This document shows positions 35,176 to 44,362 of a stretch of 64,000 bases of DNA, one piece after another (position 1 is the first letter of the stretch; every line of letters starts with the position of its first letter). The stretch is taken from positions 177,706 through 241,705 of the forward strand of contig JBLNCI010000022.1 in NCBI GenBank assembly GCA_050260515.1. The letters run 5' to 3'. Both the position numbers and the translations under genes were made by a program. Origin of the DNA: DATJIG01 sp050260515 (GTDB lineage: Bacteria > Pseudomonadota > Alphaproteobacteria > SMXQ01). The notes under the pieces are model-generated. The model was given only the letters and a program-made list of their open reading frames with translations. It was not told the origin of the DNA and ran no database searches.

Positions 35176-36198
35176 TCAGTTGGCGGCGAGCAGTTCGCGG
35201 GCGCGGGCCTTCACCGCCTCGGGGGTCGCCGTCATCGCCTTCACCACCTCGGCCATGCGCTCGGGCCCGAACCAGCGGGTCTCAGTGTTGAGCCGCTCGG
35301 CATCGGCCTGGAAGGCGGGATCGTTCATCGTCGCGGCGAAGGCGTCGCTGAGCGCCTTGGCGCGATCGGGCGGAGTCTCGGGGGGCGCGAAGATGGCGCG
35401 GCCCAAGGCGAGCTGGGCGAAGAACAGCGTCAGGATCTGCCGATCCGCGTCGGTCTTGGCGAACTCGACCGCGTTCGGCGCGTCGGGGAACGCCGGGTGG
35501 CGGGCGAGGCCCATCTGCAGCAGCACCTTGAGGCGGCCGTCCTTCACCTGCTGGCCGAACTGCGACAGCACCGTCGAGACGAAGATGCCGCAGGCGCCCT
35601 GCAGCTCGCCCTTTTCCATGGCGTTGATCCGGAGCGACGAGCCGCCGCCGTAGCCGGGGATCAGCTTGAATTTGGTGCCCAGCACCTTGTTCATCACCAG
35701 CGGAAAGGTGTGCGAGTTCGACGCCGGGCCCGCGGTGCCGATGATGCTGTCCTTGGCGAAGATGTCATCGGTGCGGGCGATCCCGGATGTGTGCCAGAAC
35801 GAGCAGGTATCCGCCTCCTCGTTCATGTTGCCGACGAACGTGAAGCGGCTCGCGTCGAACTTCGCCTGATCGCTGCCGAGCACGCCATCGAGCAGCACGC
35901 TCGCCGGGATCATCGCCAGGTAGGTGCCGTTCTTGGGCGCGCTCGTGTAGGTGTTGTTGGCGACCACCATGCCGCCCGCGCCCGGCACGTACTGGATGAC
36001 GACGGCGGGATTGCCGGGAATGAACCGACTGTAGTGACGCGTGAGCACCCGGCTGTAGGCGTCGTAGCCACCGCCCGGGCCGCTGCCGACACCGAGGTTG
36101 ATCGTCTTGCCGTGGAAGAACTCGGCGGGGGTCTCCGCCGAGGCAACGGGCATCGCAAGCGTGAGCCCGGCGAACGCCAACGCGCAAATCCGATGCAT
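35176..36198 (-). CDS. Bug-type tripartite tricarboxylate (TTT) receptor
   Basis: 340 residues with signal peptide (ALAFAGLTLAMPVASAE). TTT features: FFHGKTINLGVGSGPGGGYD, IPGNPAVVIQYVPGAGGMVVAN and FDASRFTFVGNMNEEADTC. These periplasmic receptors bind carboxylates or similar small acids. No TctA/TctB membrane genes are in the window, so the partner permease is elsewhere or the protein only senses. GGGAGG lies before ATG 36198. Confidence 0.92.
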   Translation of the reverse strand: MHRICALAFAGLTLAMPVASAETPAEFFHGKTINLGVGSGPGGGYDAYSRVLTRHYSRFIPGNPAVVIQYVPGAGGMVVANNTYTSAPKNGTYLAMIPASVLLDGVLGSDQAKFDASRFTFVGNMNEEADTCSFWHTSGIARTDDIFAKDSIIGTAGPASNSHTFPLVMNKVLGTKFKLIPGYGGGSSLRINAMEKGELQGACGIFVSTVLSQFGQQVKDGRLKVLLQMGLARHPAFPDAPNAVEFAKTDADRQILTLFFAQLALGRAIFAPPETPPDRAKALSDAFAATMNDPAFQADAERLNTETRWFGPERMAEVVKAMTATPEAVKARARELLAAN

Positions 36199-36259
36199 CG
36201 TGCCCTCCCTGCCGGTGCCGTCACGCACCGATGTTGGACCACCGTACGCGGCCTTGCAC

Positions 36260-36670
36260 CTAATGAACACGTCCGGGCGTCGAGGCGCCCTCGACCACGT
36301 CGCGCGGCGCACGTTCGGCGACGCCGGCCTGGTGGTGGACGATGCGCCACGCCCCCTCCTCGCGCACGAAGATGTTGGTGGCGGCCAGCACGATCGACCC
36401 GATCGTCTCGTAGCAGATCACGACACCGGTATCTCCGAACACCCGGACGACCTCCCGCACCGGCCGGACCGGCGGTTGCTGCGGGTGGTCGAGGATGCCG
36501 CCCCATGCGCTCATCACCTTGTCGCGGCCGTGGACCGGAGGCCACCCGGGATGGATGCAAGACACGGCGGCGCGGCTCGCCCACAGCGCGTCCATCGCGG
36601 CCCGGTCGCCGCGACCGAACGCGGCGTAGAATGCCGTGTTCGCCGCCAGCACCTCGGCCTCGGCGGACAC
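36260..36670 (-). CDS. SnoaL/NTF2-like protein
   Basis: 136 residues with the cone-shaped NTF2 fold pattern of DUF4440/SnoaL-like proteins: VLAANTAFYAAFGRGDRAAM, WGGILDHPQQPP, GDTGVVICYETIG and FVREEGAWRIVHHQAG. Family members are isomerases, hydratases or binding subunits. GTG 36670 lies 2 bases after the dehydrogenase stop, indicating coupling. Confidence 0.82.
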   Translation of the reverse strand: MSAEAEVLAANTAFYAAFGRGDRAAMDALWASRAAVSCIHPGWPPVHGRDKVMSAWGGILDHPQQPPVRPVREVVRVFGDTGVVICYETIGSIVLAATNIFVREEGAWRIVHHQAGVAERAPRDVVEGASTPGRVH

Positions 36671-36672
36671 GG

Positions 36673-37650
36673 TCAGGCCCGCCCCGCCCCGGCCAGCACG
36701 TCCTCGTTGATGACGCGGATCGGCTTGCCGTCGAGGAACGCGACGATGCACTCGACCTGCTTCGGATAGAAGATGCCGTAGTTGTGGTCGTTGACGTAGC
36801 CGAGGTGCGGCGTCAGCACGGCATTGTCGAGCTTCAGCAGCGGATGATCCTTGGGCAGCGGCTCGACGTCGTAGACGTCGAGCGCGGCGCGGCGGATGCG
36901 CTTCGCCTCGAGCGCCTCGATCAGCGCCGCCTCGTCGACGATCGGGCCGCGCGAGGTGTTGACGAGGATCGCCGTGGGCTTCATCAGCCCGAGTTCGGGC
37001 GCACCGATCAGGTGCCGCGTGCGCGCGCTGAGCACGAGGTGGATGGTGATGAAGTCGGACGTGCGCAGCAGCTCGTCCTTGTCGACCCGCCGCGCGCCCC
37101 CGGCCGAGGCCTTGTCGTCGGTCAGGTTCTGGCTCCAGGCGACGACATCCATGCCGAAGGCCTTGCCGAACGCCGCCACCTGGGTGCCGATCTTGCCCAG
37201 GCCGAGGATCCCGAGCCGCCGTCCGCGCAAGGTCGTGCCGACGCCGAGCTGCCAGGTTCCGCGGCGGAACGCCGCCTCCTCCTGCGGGATGTTGCGCGCC
37301 GCCGCCATCAGCAGCGCCCAGGCGTGCTCGGCGGTGGTGAAGCCAACCGACTCGGTCCCGCACACGACGATGCCGCGCTCGGTCGCGGCCTTGTCGTCGA
37401 TCGAGAGATTGCGCATCCCCGACGTGACGATGCACTTGAGGTTGGGCAGCCGCTCGATCAACGCACGCGGGAACGGCGTGCGCTCGCGCATCACCGCGAC
37501 GACGTCGAACGGCGCCAGCCGCTTCGCCAGCGCATCGGCATCGGCGAGGTGGTCGCGGAAGATCGTCAGCTCGGCGCGCTTTTCGACCGGCGACCAGTCG
37601 GCGAACGAGCGGACGACGTCGGTGAAGTCATCGAGGACCGCGACCTTCAT
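36673..37650 (-). CDS. D-2-hydroxyacid dehydrogenase family protein
   Basis: 325 residues, NAD(P)-dependent. Rossmann motif GILGLGKIGTQVAAFG; catalytic Arg in NTSRGPIVDE, Glu in DVYDVEPLP and His in LTPHLGYVNDH. This subgroup is close to phosphoglycerate/glyoxylate reductase-like enzymes. Within the run it would interconvert a 2-oxo and a 2-hydroxy acid, fitting the Bug receptors around it (inference). Confidence 0.92.
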   Translation of the reverse strand: MKVAVLDDFTDVVRSFADWSPVEKRAELTIFRDHLADADALAKRLAPFDVVAVMRERTPFPRALIERLPNLKCIVTSGMRNLSIDDKAATERGIVVCGTESVGFTTAEHAWALLMAAARNIPQEEAAFRRGTWQLGVGTTLRGRRLGILGLGKIGTQVAAFGKAFGMDVVAWSQNLTDDKASAGGARRVDKDELLRTSDFITIHLVLSARTRHLIGAPELGLMKPTAILVNTSRGPIVDEAALIEALEAKRIRRAALDVYDVEPLPKDHPLLKLDNAVLTPHLGYVNDHNYGIFYPKQVECIVAFLDGKPIRVINEDVLAGAGRA

Positions 37651-37665
37651 CGTCCGCCTCCGCGC

Positions 37666-38478
37666 CTACTCGTCGGTGACGTCGATCCAGGTGCCGTCGG
37701 GGTCGGTCATCTGGAACTTGCCGGTGGCGCTCTTTTGGAAGAAGCCCTTGCGGACGTCGGATTCCCGGCTGCCGCCGAGCGGCACGGGCGCGAGATAGGG
37801 GTTCAGCCCGGCCACCTTCTGCACGTCGGCCTTGAACGCCTCGAGGTCCTCGACGTGGAAGCCGATGTGGTCCGGCCCCGGACGCTTGATCGACATGCCC
37901 TCGAAGATCGGGATCGACCACGGCAGGATCGACAGCGTCACGTGGCCGTCGGTGAGGTGGAAGCCCGGCACGTTCTTGCGCTTGTTGTCGGGCTCGAGCT
38001 CGAACACGTCCATGTAGAAGTCCGCGCACTGCTCGGCGTTCGGCGTGCGGATCGCGAACTTGTTGAGATAGCGGGCCTGCGACGACGTGCTGGTCGCCTG
38101 GTCGGCGTAGATGTCGCTGCGGGTGTCGTTCTTTTTCTGGGCGAGGTCGAACACGTTGCCGTCCGGATCATGACCGCTGTAGGCGGCGAACGGCCGGGTC
38201 GACGGCCGCTTGACGATGTTCGCCTTCGGATGCTTGGCCTTCATGCGCGCCAGCACCTTCTCGCAGTCGTCGACCTCCATCCCGAAGTGGTCGAGGCCGC
38301 CGACGTAGCCATCGCGCTTCGGGATGATGTTGAGGCCGACGTAGCCGTCGCCGTAGACGACGGAGCCATAGGGCGAGGTCTTGCCCGACGTCTTGAGGCC
38401 GAACACCGCCTCATAGAACTTCCCGAGCATCGGGTACTGCGGGCTGATCATCGCCATGTGGTTGATCTTCGCGAACAT
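37666..38478 (-). CDS. Two-domain VOC protein (extradiol dioxygenase-like), paralogue 1
   Basis: 270 residues, two VOC modules. Module 1 keeps His7, His64 and Asp111 (KINHMAM, LDHFGM, NVFDLA); module 2 has Lys140 where the paralogues have His, with His204 and Asp266. So the conserved metal site is in the N-terminal module, unlike classic type I extradiol enzymes whose site is C-terminal. Reaction not identifiable. Between a Bug receptor gene and the dehydrogenase gene with short gaps. Confidence 0.85.
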   Translation of the reverse strand: MFAKINHMAMISPQYPMLGKFYEAVFGLKTSGKTSPYGSVVYGDGYVGLNIIPKRDGYVGGLDHFGMEVDDCEKVLARMKAKHPKANIVKRPSTRPFAAYSGHDPDGNVFDLAQKKNDTRSDIYADQATSTSSQARYLNKFAIRTPNAEQCADFYMDVFELEPDNKRKNVPGFHLTDGHVTLSILPWSIPIFEGMSIKRPGPDHIGFHVEDLEAFKADVQKVAGLNPYLAPVPLGGSRESDVRKGFFQKSATGKFQMTDPDGTWIDVTDE

Positions 38479-38517
38479 CGCTGTGCTCTCCTCCTACTGG
38501 TCTTACCGTGTGTCGCG

Positions 38518-39567
38518 TTATTCGGAGCCGCCCGCATTGCCGATGGCGGCCTTGGCCTTTTCGATGATGTCCGGCGGCACGTCCACGGTCTCGTTCACCA
38601 CGCGCGCCGTCTCCTCGGCGTCCATCGGACGGAGGTCGAACTTGAGCTTCTGCGCCTCGGCGAGGAACTCGGGGTCCTTGAGCGTCGCCGCGAACCCGGC
38701 ACGCAGCGCCGCGACGCGATCCTCCGGAACGCCCGGCGTGGTGAGATAGGGGCGGCCCAACGACACCGGCGCCGACAGCACGCGCATGATGAGATTCTGC
38801 TCGTCGGTCTTGCCGAGATCGCTCATCAGCGGCACGTCGGGCAGCGACGGCTCGCGGACCCCGCCGACCTGGAACAGGAAGCTGACCTTCTTGTCGCTAA
38901 TCCAGTCGGGATGCTCGGTGGAGAGGCTGCCGAGGCTGAAACCGGCGCGCACCACCACCTCGCCGCGCTCCATCGCGAGGTCGATCTCGGTCGCTTTGCG
39001 GTATCCGGAGATGATCTTGAACTTGGTGCCGACGACGTTGTTGGTGATGGTCGGGTAGAGCATCGTGCCGGAACCCGCGCCCGTGCTGCCCGCCGTCACC
39101 TCTTCCTTGTAGGCGTCTTCGATCGTCTTGACGCCGGATGCCGCCCATGCCGCCGTCATCAGGTTGCTGATGCCGGTGGAGCCGAGCCAGTTGAATTTGC
39201 GGACGTCGAATCGGATGCCCTTGCGCTCGAGCGAGTCCTTGTCGAAGACCTGCGTCTGGGGAATCGAGTTGCCGATCGTCGCGATGTTCGTCCCGTCCTT
39301 GGTCGCGACGTTGTACATGTATTCGGTCGCCTTCAGGTGCCCGGCGCCCGGCATGTACTTCAGGATCATCACCGGCTCGCCGGGAACGTGCTTGCGCATG
39401 TACCGCGAGAGGCTGCGCGCCACCGTGTCGTAGGTGCCGCCCTCGCCCGTGCTGACGATGATGTTGACGGTCTTGCCCTTGTAGAAATCCGCGACCGCGT
39501 CGGCCGCCGCCGGCGACGCGCCCATCGCCACGGCCGCGACGGCGACCGCCAGTGTCCATTCCCGCAT
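38518..39567 (-). CDS. Bug-type TTT receptor
   Basis: 349 residues: signal peptide (LAVAVAAVAMGASPAAADA), then VADFYKGKTVNIIVSTGEGG, HVPGEPVMILKYMPGAGHLKA and the family's TSTGISNLMTAAWAASGVKT-like midsection. Periplasmic binding protein for an unidentified acid. It lies between two paralogous VOC genes. GGGAGCGAGCG is upstream of the ATG. Confidence 0.9.
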   Translation of the reverse strand: MREWTLAVAVAAVAMGASPAAADAVADFYKGKTVNIIVSTGEGGTYDTVARSLSRYMRKHVPGEPVMILKYMPGAGHLKATEYMYNVATKDGTNIATIGNSIPQTQVFDKDSLERKGIRFDVRKFNWLGSTGISNLMTAAWAASGVKTIEDAYKEEVTAGSTGAGSGTMLYPTITNNVVGTKFKIISGYRKATEIDLAMERGEVVVRAGFSLGSLSTEHPDWISDKKVSFLFQVGGVREPSLPDVPLMSDLGKTDEQNLIMRVLSAPVSLGRPYLTTPGVPEDRVAALRAGFAATLKDPEFLAEAQKLKFDLRPMDAEETARVVNETVDVPPDIIEKAKAAIGNAGGSE

Positions 39568-39639
39568 CGCTCGCTCCCTGTTGTGCGGTGTTCCGCGCCG
39601 TTGTGTCGTCTGCCCGGCGGCGCTCCGGGGCGGGCTCGC

Positions 39640-40452
39640 TCAGTGGCGTTCGCGCACGGCGAGGAAGTTGTAGTCGGGATCCGACATGATGTGCTCGGCG
39701 ATCGGGCACTGCTTGCGCAGCAGCTCGAGCCGGTTGCTCCCTTCCTTGCCGCGCCCGAACGGCACCGGATTGAGGAGCGGGTTGATGCCGACCGCCTCGT
39801 CCACATCTTCCTTCAGCTTGTCGATGCTCTCGACCGTGAAGCCGACGTGGTCGATCCCCGGCAGGAGGATGTTCTGCTCGACGTAGTTGCGGATGTCGTA
39901 CGGGATCAGCATGAGCGTGACATGGCCATCCGTGAGGTAGTGGTTCGGATCGCCCGCCGCCTTGTTCTGGGGCGTGAGCTCGAAGACTTCGACGTAGAAC
40001 TTCGCCATCTCGTCGGGGCGCATGGTGCGGATCGCAATGTGGCTGATGTGCCGCTGCGTCAGCGTGCCGTCGTTCTCGGTGTAGACGTGGGCGCGGTTGG
40101 CCGAGTCCGCCTGCGAGAGATCGAAGACGTTGCCGTCCGGATCGTTGGCGGTGATCGCCGCGAACGGCCGGGTGGCCGGACGCTGGATCCAGTGCGCCGT
40201 CGGATACTTCGAGCGCATGCGGTCGAACACGATCTCCATGTTCTCGACCTGGATGCCGAAGTGGTCGAGCCCGGCACCGCGCCCGACCTTGCGCGGGTTG
40301 ATGTTGAAGCCGACGTACCCGTCACCGACGGTGACGGCGCGGCCGGGCCGGAGCTTGGGCGACGACTTCAGCCCGAACACCGTCTCGTAGAACTTGCCGA
40401 GGAGCGCGTAGCGCTCACTGCAGGACGCGACGTGGTTGATCTTGGAAAACAT
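39640..40452 (-). CDS. Two-domain VOC protein (extradiol dioxygenase-like), paralogue 2
   Basis: 270 residues, aligned end to end with the genes at 37666 and 41534. Module 1 has His7, His64 and Asp111; module 2 has His138 and His202 but Ala265 in place of an acidic ligand. It ends in VRERH rather than the Asp-rich tail of the other two. A metal-dependent lyase, isomerase or oxygenase is possible. Confidence 0.85.
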   Translation of the reverse strand: MFSKINHVASCSERYALLGKFYETVFGLKSSPKLRPGRAVTVGDGYVGFNINPRKVGRGAGLDHFGIQVENMEIVFDRMRSKYPTAHWIQRPATRPFAAITANDPDGNVFDLSQADSANRAHVYTENDGTLTQRHISHIAIRTMRPDEMAKFYVEVFELTPQNKAAGDPNHYLTDGHVTLMLIPYDIRNYVEQNILLPGIDHVGFTVESIDKLKEDVDEAVGINPLLNPVPFGRGKEGSNRLELLRKQCPIAEHIMSDPDYNFLAVRERH

Positions 40453-40467
40453 GGCGTTCCCTTTCCC

Positions 40468-41505
40468 CTACTCCGACGCGCTGCCGACGTTCATCGCTTC
40501 CTTGGCTGCCTTCACCACCTCCGGAGGCAGGGCGTAGGCGGCCTCGATCACCTTCTGCACGTCCTCGCCCGAGATCTCGTCGATCTCGATGTGTTCCTTT
40601 TCCGCCTCGGCGATGAAGCCGGGGTCCTTCATCGTCTCGTGGAATGCGGTGCGTAGTGCTGCGATCCGCTCGGCGGGAACACCGGGGGGCAGAAGGAGCG
40701 GCCGGTCGATCTCCATCGGCGCCAGCACGAGCTGCAGGATCTGCTTCTGCCGCTCCTCCTTCGCGTACTCGATGATCGCCGGCGAGTCCGGGAACATCGG
40801 GTCCCGCTTCGACGCGATCTGGATCGGCACCACGACCTTTTTCTGGGGGAACCAGTCCGGACGGGTCGACTGGATCGACGAGATCAGGCCGCCGCAGCGC
40901 CCCATGACTTCGCCGCGCTCCATCGCGAGATAGACGTCGTTGCCGCCCTTGTAGCCGGAGATCACCTTCATTTTCGTGCCGAAGACGCGGTTCATCATCG
41001 CCGGCAGCGTTTCCATCTGCGACCCGGCGCCCGTGCCGCCGACGACGAACTCCTTTTCCCAGAGGTCCTGGGCGGTCTTGATCGGGGACGTGTGCCAGGC
41101 GACGCAGATGCCGGTCGCCTTGTTGATGCTGCCGATCCAGTTGAGCTTGCGGGCGTCGAACTTGGCGCCCTCGAGGCCGAACAGCGGCGCGAACGGGACG
41201 CTCGAGTGGACGAGCCCGATCGTCGTGCCGTCCTTTGGCGCGACATTGGAGAGGTAGATCATGGCGCGGATGCCGCCCGCGCCCGGCATGTTCTGGATAA
41301 TGATGTTCGGGTTACCGGGAATATGCCTCTGGAAGTAAACCTGGAATGCGTGCGCGTAGCTGGAGTATCCGCCGCCCGCGCCGGCGCTGAGGATCCAGTT
41401 GATCTGCTTGCCCTTGTAGAAGTCGGCGATCGCGTCAGCGCGGGCCGGCAGGGCCGCTCCAGTCGCAAGCGCCGCCATCGTCGCAAGCCTCAGAAACCGG
41501 TTCAT
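40468..41505 (-). CDS. Bug-type TTT receptor
   Basis: 345 residues from ATG 41505 (a TTG one codon earlier is less likely given AGGGAGCG upstream). Signal peptide ends near ALPARADA; mature part has IADFYKGKQINWILSAGAGG, HIPGNPNIIIQNMPGAGGIRAM and WIGSINKATGICVAWHTSP. Third receptor of the run, 15 bases from the VOC gene that follows. Confidence 0.9.
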   Translation of the reverse strand: MNRFLRLATMAALATGAALPARADAIADFYKGKQINWILSAGAGGGYSSYAHAFQVYFQRHIPGNPNIIIQNMPGAGGIRAMIYLSNVAPKDGTTIGLVHSSVPFAPLFGLEGAKFDARKLNWIGSINKATGICVAWHTSPIKTAQDLWEKEFVVGGTGAGSQMETLPAMMNRVFGTKMKVISGYKGGNDVYLAMERGEVMGRCGGLISSIQSTRPDWFPQKKVVVPIQIASKRDPMFPDSPAIIEYAKEERQKQILQLVLAPMEIDRPLLLPPGVPAERIAALRTAFHETMKDPGFIAEAEKEHIEIDEISGEDVQKVIEAAYALPPEVVKAAKEAMNVGSASE

Positions 41506-41533
41506 CAATCGCTCCCTACGCCTTGTTTCTCAG

Positions 41534-42352
41534 TTATTGATCGTCCGCCACGTCGATGAGCACGCCGTCGCAGTCGGCCATCCGGTAATGCCCGAGCGGA
41601 CAGCTCCGCTTGAACAGCGCCTCGAGCGCGATGCCCTCCGAGCCGGTGGCCACCGGCTCGGGCGCGAGCCGCGGGTTGTCGTCGGCGATGCGCTTCACAT
41701 CGGCCTTGAGCGCCTCGACGCTCTCCACCTTGAAGCCGATGTGGTCCATCCCCTGGGTGATGATGCCGGTCGCGTCGTAGTCGGTGATGTCCCACGGCAT
41801 CAGCACCAGCGTGACATGGCCGTCGGTCAGGTAGTGATTGGGATCGTCTGCGCTCTTTTTCGTGTTGGCTGGCGCGAGCTCGAACACATCGCGGTAGAAT
41901 TCGGCGCTGGCGTCGGGATGCAGCGTGCGCACCGCGACGTGGTCGATGTGGCGCGGATTGGCATTGCCGTCGTTCTCGACGTAGACCGAGGTCCGGTTCG
42001 ACATGTCCTTCTGGGAGATGTCGAACATGATGCCGTCCGGATCGTGCGTGGTGATCCCGGCAAAGGGACGCGTCGACGGACGCTGCAGCCACTTCACCGT
42101 CGGGTATTTCTTGCGCATGCGGTCGAACACCGCGTCGACGCTCTCCACCTGGATCCCGAAGTGGTCGAGCCCTGCCCGCCGCCCCGCGCGCCGGGGATTA
42201 ATGTTGAGACCCACATAGCCGTCACCCACCGTCACCGCGCGGGCCGGCCGCGTCTTCGCCGACGTCCGCATCCCGAACACCGATTCGTAGAACTTCCCGA
42301 GCTGGGCGTAGTCGGCGCTCACAATGGCGACGTGGTTGATCTTCGCGAACAT
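41534..42352 (-). CDS. Two-domain VOC protein (extradiol dioxygenase-like), paralogue 3
   Basis: 272 residues, first gene of the 11-gene minus-strand run. Module 1 has His7, His64 and Asp111; module 2 has His138, His204 and Asp267, so both modules could hold a metal. Start ATG 42352 follows GGGAGGCCGC, and a good promoter lies about 75 bases upstream. Confidence 0.86.
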   Translation of the reverse strand: MFAKINHVAIVSADYAQLGKFYESVFGMRTSAKTRPARAVTVGDGYVGLNINPRRAGRRAGLDHFGIQVESVDAVFDRMRKKYPTVKWLQRPSTRPFAGITTHDPDGIMFDISQKDMSNRTSVYVENDGNANPRHIDHVAVRTLHPDASAEFYRDVFELAPANTKKSADDPNHYLTDGHVTLVLMPWDITDYDATGIITQGMDHIGFKVESVEALKADVKRIADDNPRLAPEPVATGSEGIALEALFKRSCPLGHYRMADCDGVLIDVADDQ

Positions 42353-42425
42353 GCGGCCTCCCTGAACGGCCGTGCGCCGCTCCTTGAGAGACGGTTCGCA
42401 CCTGACGTGATGGCGATGATTACTC

Positions 42426-42454
42426 ATTCTAGGCGCAACGCCGCAGCGCGCCAA
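42426..42454 (-). promoter_or_regulatory. Sigma-70-type promoter for the 11-gene run
   Basis: On the minus strand TTGGCG (42454-42449), a 17-base spacer and TAGAAT (42431-42426), 73 bases before the ATG at 42352. Near-consensus elements with ideal spacing, in the intergenic space divergent from the MFS gene. Confidence 0.55.
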
Positions 42455-42535
42455 CCGAAACCAAAATGAAACACCTGCCGAAAGGCCTGTATCCTTGCGA
42501 TTCCGATCTCCCGGCCGGTATCCTGCGGGCAACCC

Positions 42536-43816
42536 GTGGCATCCCGCAAAGTCCCCATGCTGATCCGAATTTTCCGCGAGAACCCCCGCGGCTGGGTGGT
42601 CGTCGCTGTCTGCTTCTTCGCTCTCAGCGTCGTCTCCGCCACGCGGTCCAGTCTGAGCGTCGTGATGCCGTCGTTGCAGGCCGACCTCGGATGGTCGCGG
42701 AGCTTCATCTCGTCGGTCGCGGCGTGGGGCCTCGTAACGATGGCCGTCACGGCGCCGTTCTCAGGCAATCTCCTCGACAAATGGGGACCGCGGACGATCT
42801 TCGTTGCCGGACTGGTCACGACCTTCCTCGGCCTTACCGCGACCGCGTTCATCACCGCTCCCTGGCAGTTCCTGATCACCTTCAGCCTGCTCGCCGGGAT
42901 CGGCTTCGGCACCGTCGCCAAGAGCATGGTGTCGGCCACCGTCGCCTTCCACTTCACCGAGCGGCGGGGCCTCGCGATGGGATTGTCTGCAGCGGGATCG
43001 ACGGCCGGGCACCTCGCGCTGCTGCCGGTGCTCGCGATCATCCTCACCACCCTCGGCTGGCGTTGGGGATACGTGTTCCTCGGCGCCTCGTGCCTGGTTC
43101 TGATCCCCTTCGTGTGGCGGTGGATCGGCGACGCGACGGCGCGACGCCGTGCGAGCGCATCGTCGGCGATGCCTGAAGGCCTCGGCGTGCGGCTCCGGTT
43201 CCTGTTCCGCAACCCGACCTTCCTGCTGCTGCTGATGAGCTACACAATCTGCGGCTTCACGACGGCTGGCGTGGTCGAGACGCATCTCGTCGCGTATGTC
43301 GTCACGTGCGGCATTCCGGTCGTCGTCGGGGCGACCGCTTACGGCGTCCTCGCAGCCTTCAACATGGGCGGGATGGCGCTCGCCGGCTATCTCACCGACA
43401 AGATGCACCGTCCGCTGCTCCTCGGAATCATCTACACGGCGCGCGGCCTCTCGTTCATCCTGCTCATGCTGGCCCCTTCCGGCGACGCGCTGCCGGTTTT
43501 CCTGTTCGCGATGATGTTCGGCTTGTTCGACTACGCGAGCATTCCCGTCACGACGTCGCTCGTCGCGAGTCACATGGGGCTGCGGATCATGGGCCTGGCG
43601 CTCGGGCTGCTCGGGATGTTCCACGCTGCAGGAGCCGCCGTCGGTGCTTTTCTCGGCGGCTTCCTCTACGATTTGTTCCAGGCGTACGACTGGGTCTGGA
43701 TCGGCAGCATCGGGTTGTCGCTGACCGCCGGCATCATGGCGTGGGCGATCCGCGAGCATCCGCAGGCGGGCGGCGAACTGGACATCCCGGCGCGCTCCGC
43801 CCCGGCCGCAAGCTGA
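42536..43816 (+). CDS. MFS transporter (oxalate/formate antiporter-like, monocarboxylate type)
   Basis: 426 residues, 12 helices. First helix VVVAVCFFALSVVSATRSS, then SLQADLGWSRSFISSVAAW and GNLLDKWGPRTIFVAG (the MFS loop motif). The sequence resembles monocarboxylate/OFA-type carriers, fitting its place beside the receptor gene run. GTG 42536 or ATG 42557 could start it; neither has a strong ribosome site. First gene of a plus-strand run to 48120. Confidence 0.88.
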   Translation: MASRKVPMLIRIFRENPRGWVVVAVCFFALSVVSATRSSLSVVMPSLQADLGWSRSFISSVAAWGLVTMAVTAPFSGNLLDKWGPRTIFVAGLVTTFLGLTATAFITAPWQFLITFSLLAGIGFGTVAKSMVSATVAFHFTERRGLAMGLSAAGSTAGHLALLPVLAIILTTLGWRWGYVFLGASCLVLIPFVWRWIGDATARRRASASSAMPEGLGVRLRFLFRNPTFLLLLMSYTICGFTTAGVVETHLVAYVVTCGIPVVVGATAYGVLAAFNMGGMALAGYLTDKMHRPLLLGIIYTARGLSFILLMLAPSGDALPVFLFAMMFGLFDYASIPVTTSLVASHMGLRIMGLALGLLGMFHAAGAAVGAFLGGFLYDLFQAYDWVWIGSIGLSLTAGIMAWAIREHPQAGGELDIPARSAPAAS

Positions 43817-43835
43817 AGCGGCAAAGGAGGACACC

Positions 43836-44360
43836 GTGCCGAATACGATGCGAATCTCGGTCCTGACGGCGGACCGCACCGGACTGATCGCCGCCGTCGC
43901 GGGGCGCCTGTTCGACCTCGGCGCCAATCTCGGCGACACGACCTTCGCCGTGCTTGGCGAGGGAGCAGAGTTCATCAGCATCGCCGACATGCCCGCCGGC
44001 GTCAGGCCGTCGGACGTGAAGGCGGCACTGGCAGCCCTTCCCGAGGTAGCCGGAGGCCAGATCGAGGTCGCGCCCTACGTCTTCAAGCCGCGCTATGGGC
44101 CCAGCGCGCACGTGACACACCGCATCACCGTGTCGGGCGGCGATCAGCCGGGGCTGGTCGCGCGTCTCGCGGAAGCGTTCGGACAATATGGGGCCAACAT
44201 CGTCCACCTCGAGGCGCAGAAGACGGCAGAGCCGGCGCCGGGTCGCTATGTCACGCGGTTCGCCGTGTTCGTACCGGAGGGATCGGCCGAACCGTGTCTC
44301 GCGACGGTCCGCAATACCGCCGAGAGTCTGAACCTCACGGTCACTATCGAGAAGGCCTGA
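43836..44360 (+). CDS. Double ACT-domain protein (GcvR-like)
   Basis: 174 residues with two ACT domains: ISVLTADRTGLIAAVAGRLF (about 7-80) and ITVSGGDQPGLVARLAEAF (about 95-170), the arrangement of the glycine cleavage regulator GcvR. ACT domains bind amino acids or related small acids, so this is a candidate sensor for the run. AAAGGAGG lies before the ATG; 2 bases separate it from the next gene. Confidence 0.88.
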   Translation: MPNTMRISVLTADRTGLIAAVAGRLFDLGANLGDTTFAVLGEGAEFISIADMPAGVRPSDVKAALAALPEVAGGQIEVAPYVFKPRYGPSAHVTHRITVSGGDQPGLVARLAEAFGQYGANIVHLEAQKTAEPAPGRYVTRFAVFVPEGSAEPCLATVRNTAESLNLTVTIEKA

Positions 44361-44362
44361 CC

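Noticed and set aside
34111..40656. Open frame of 2181 codons on the plus strand
   Set aside because: It is antisense to seven well-supported minus-strand genes; its product is Arg/Asp/Val/Leu-rich without domains, the usual mirror frame in GC-rich DNA.
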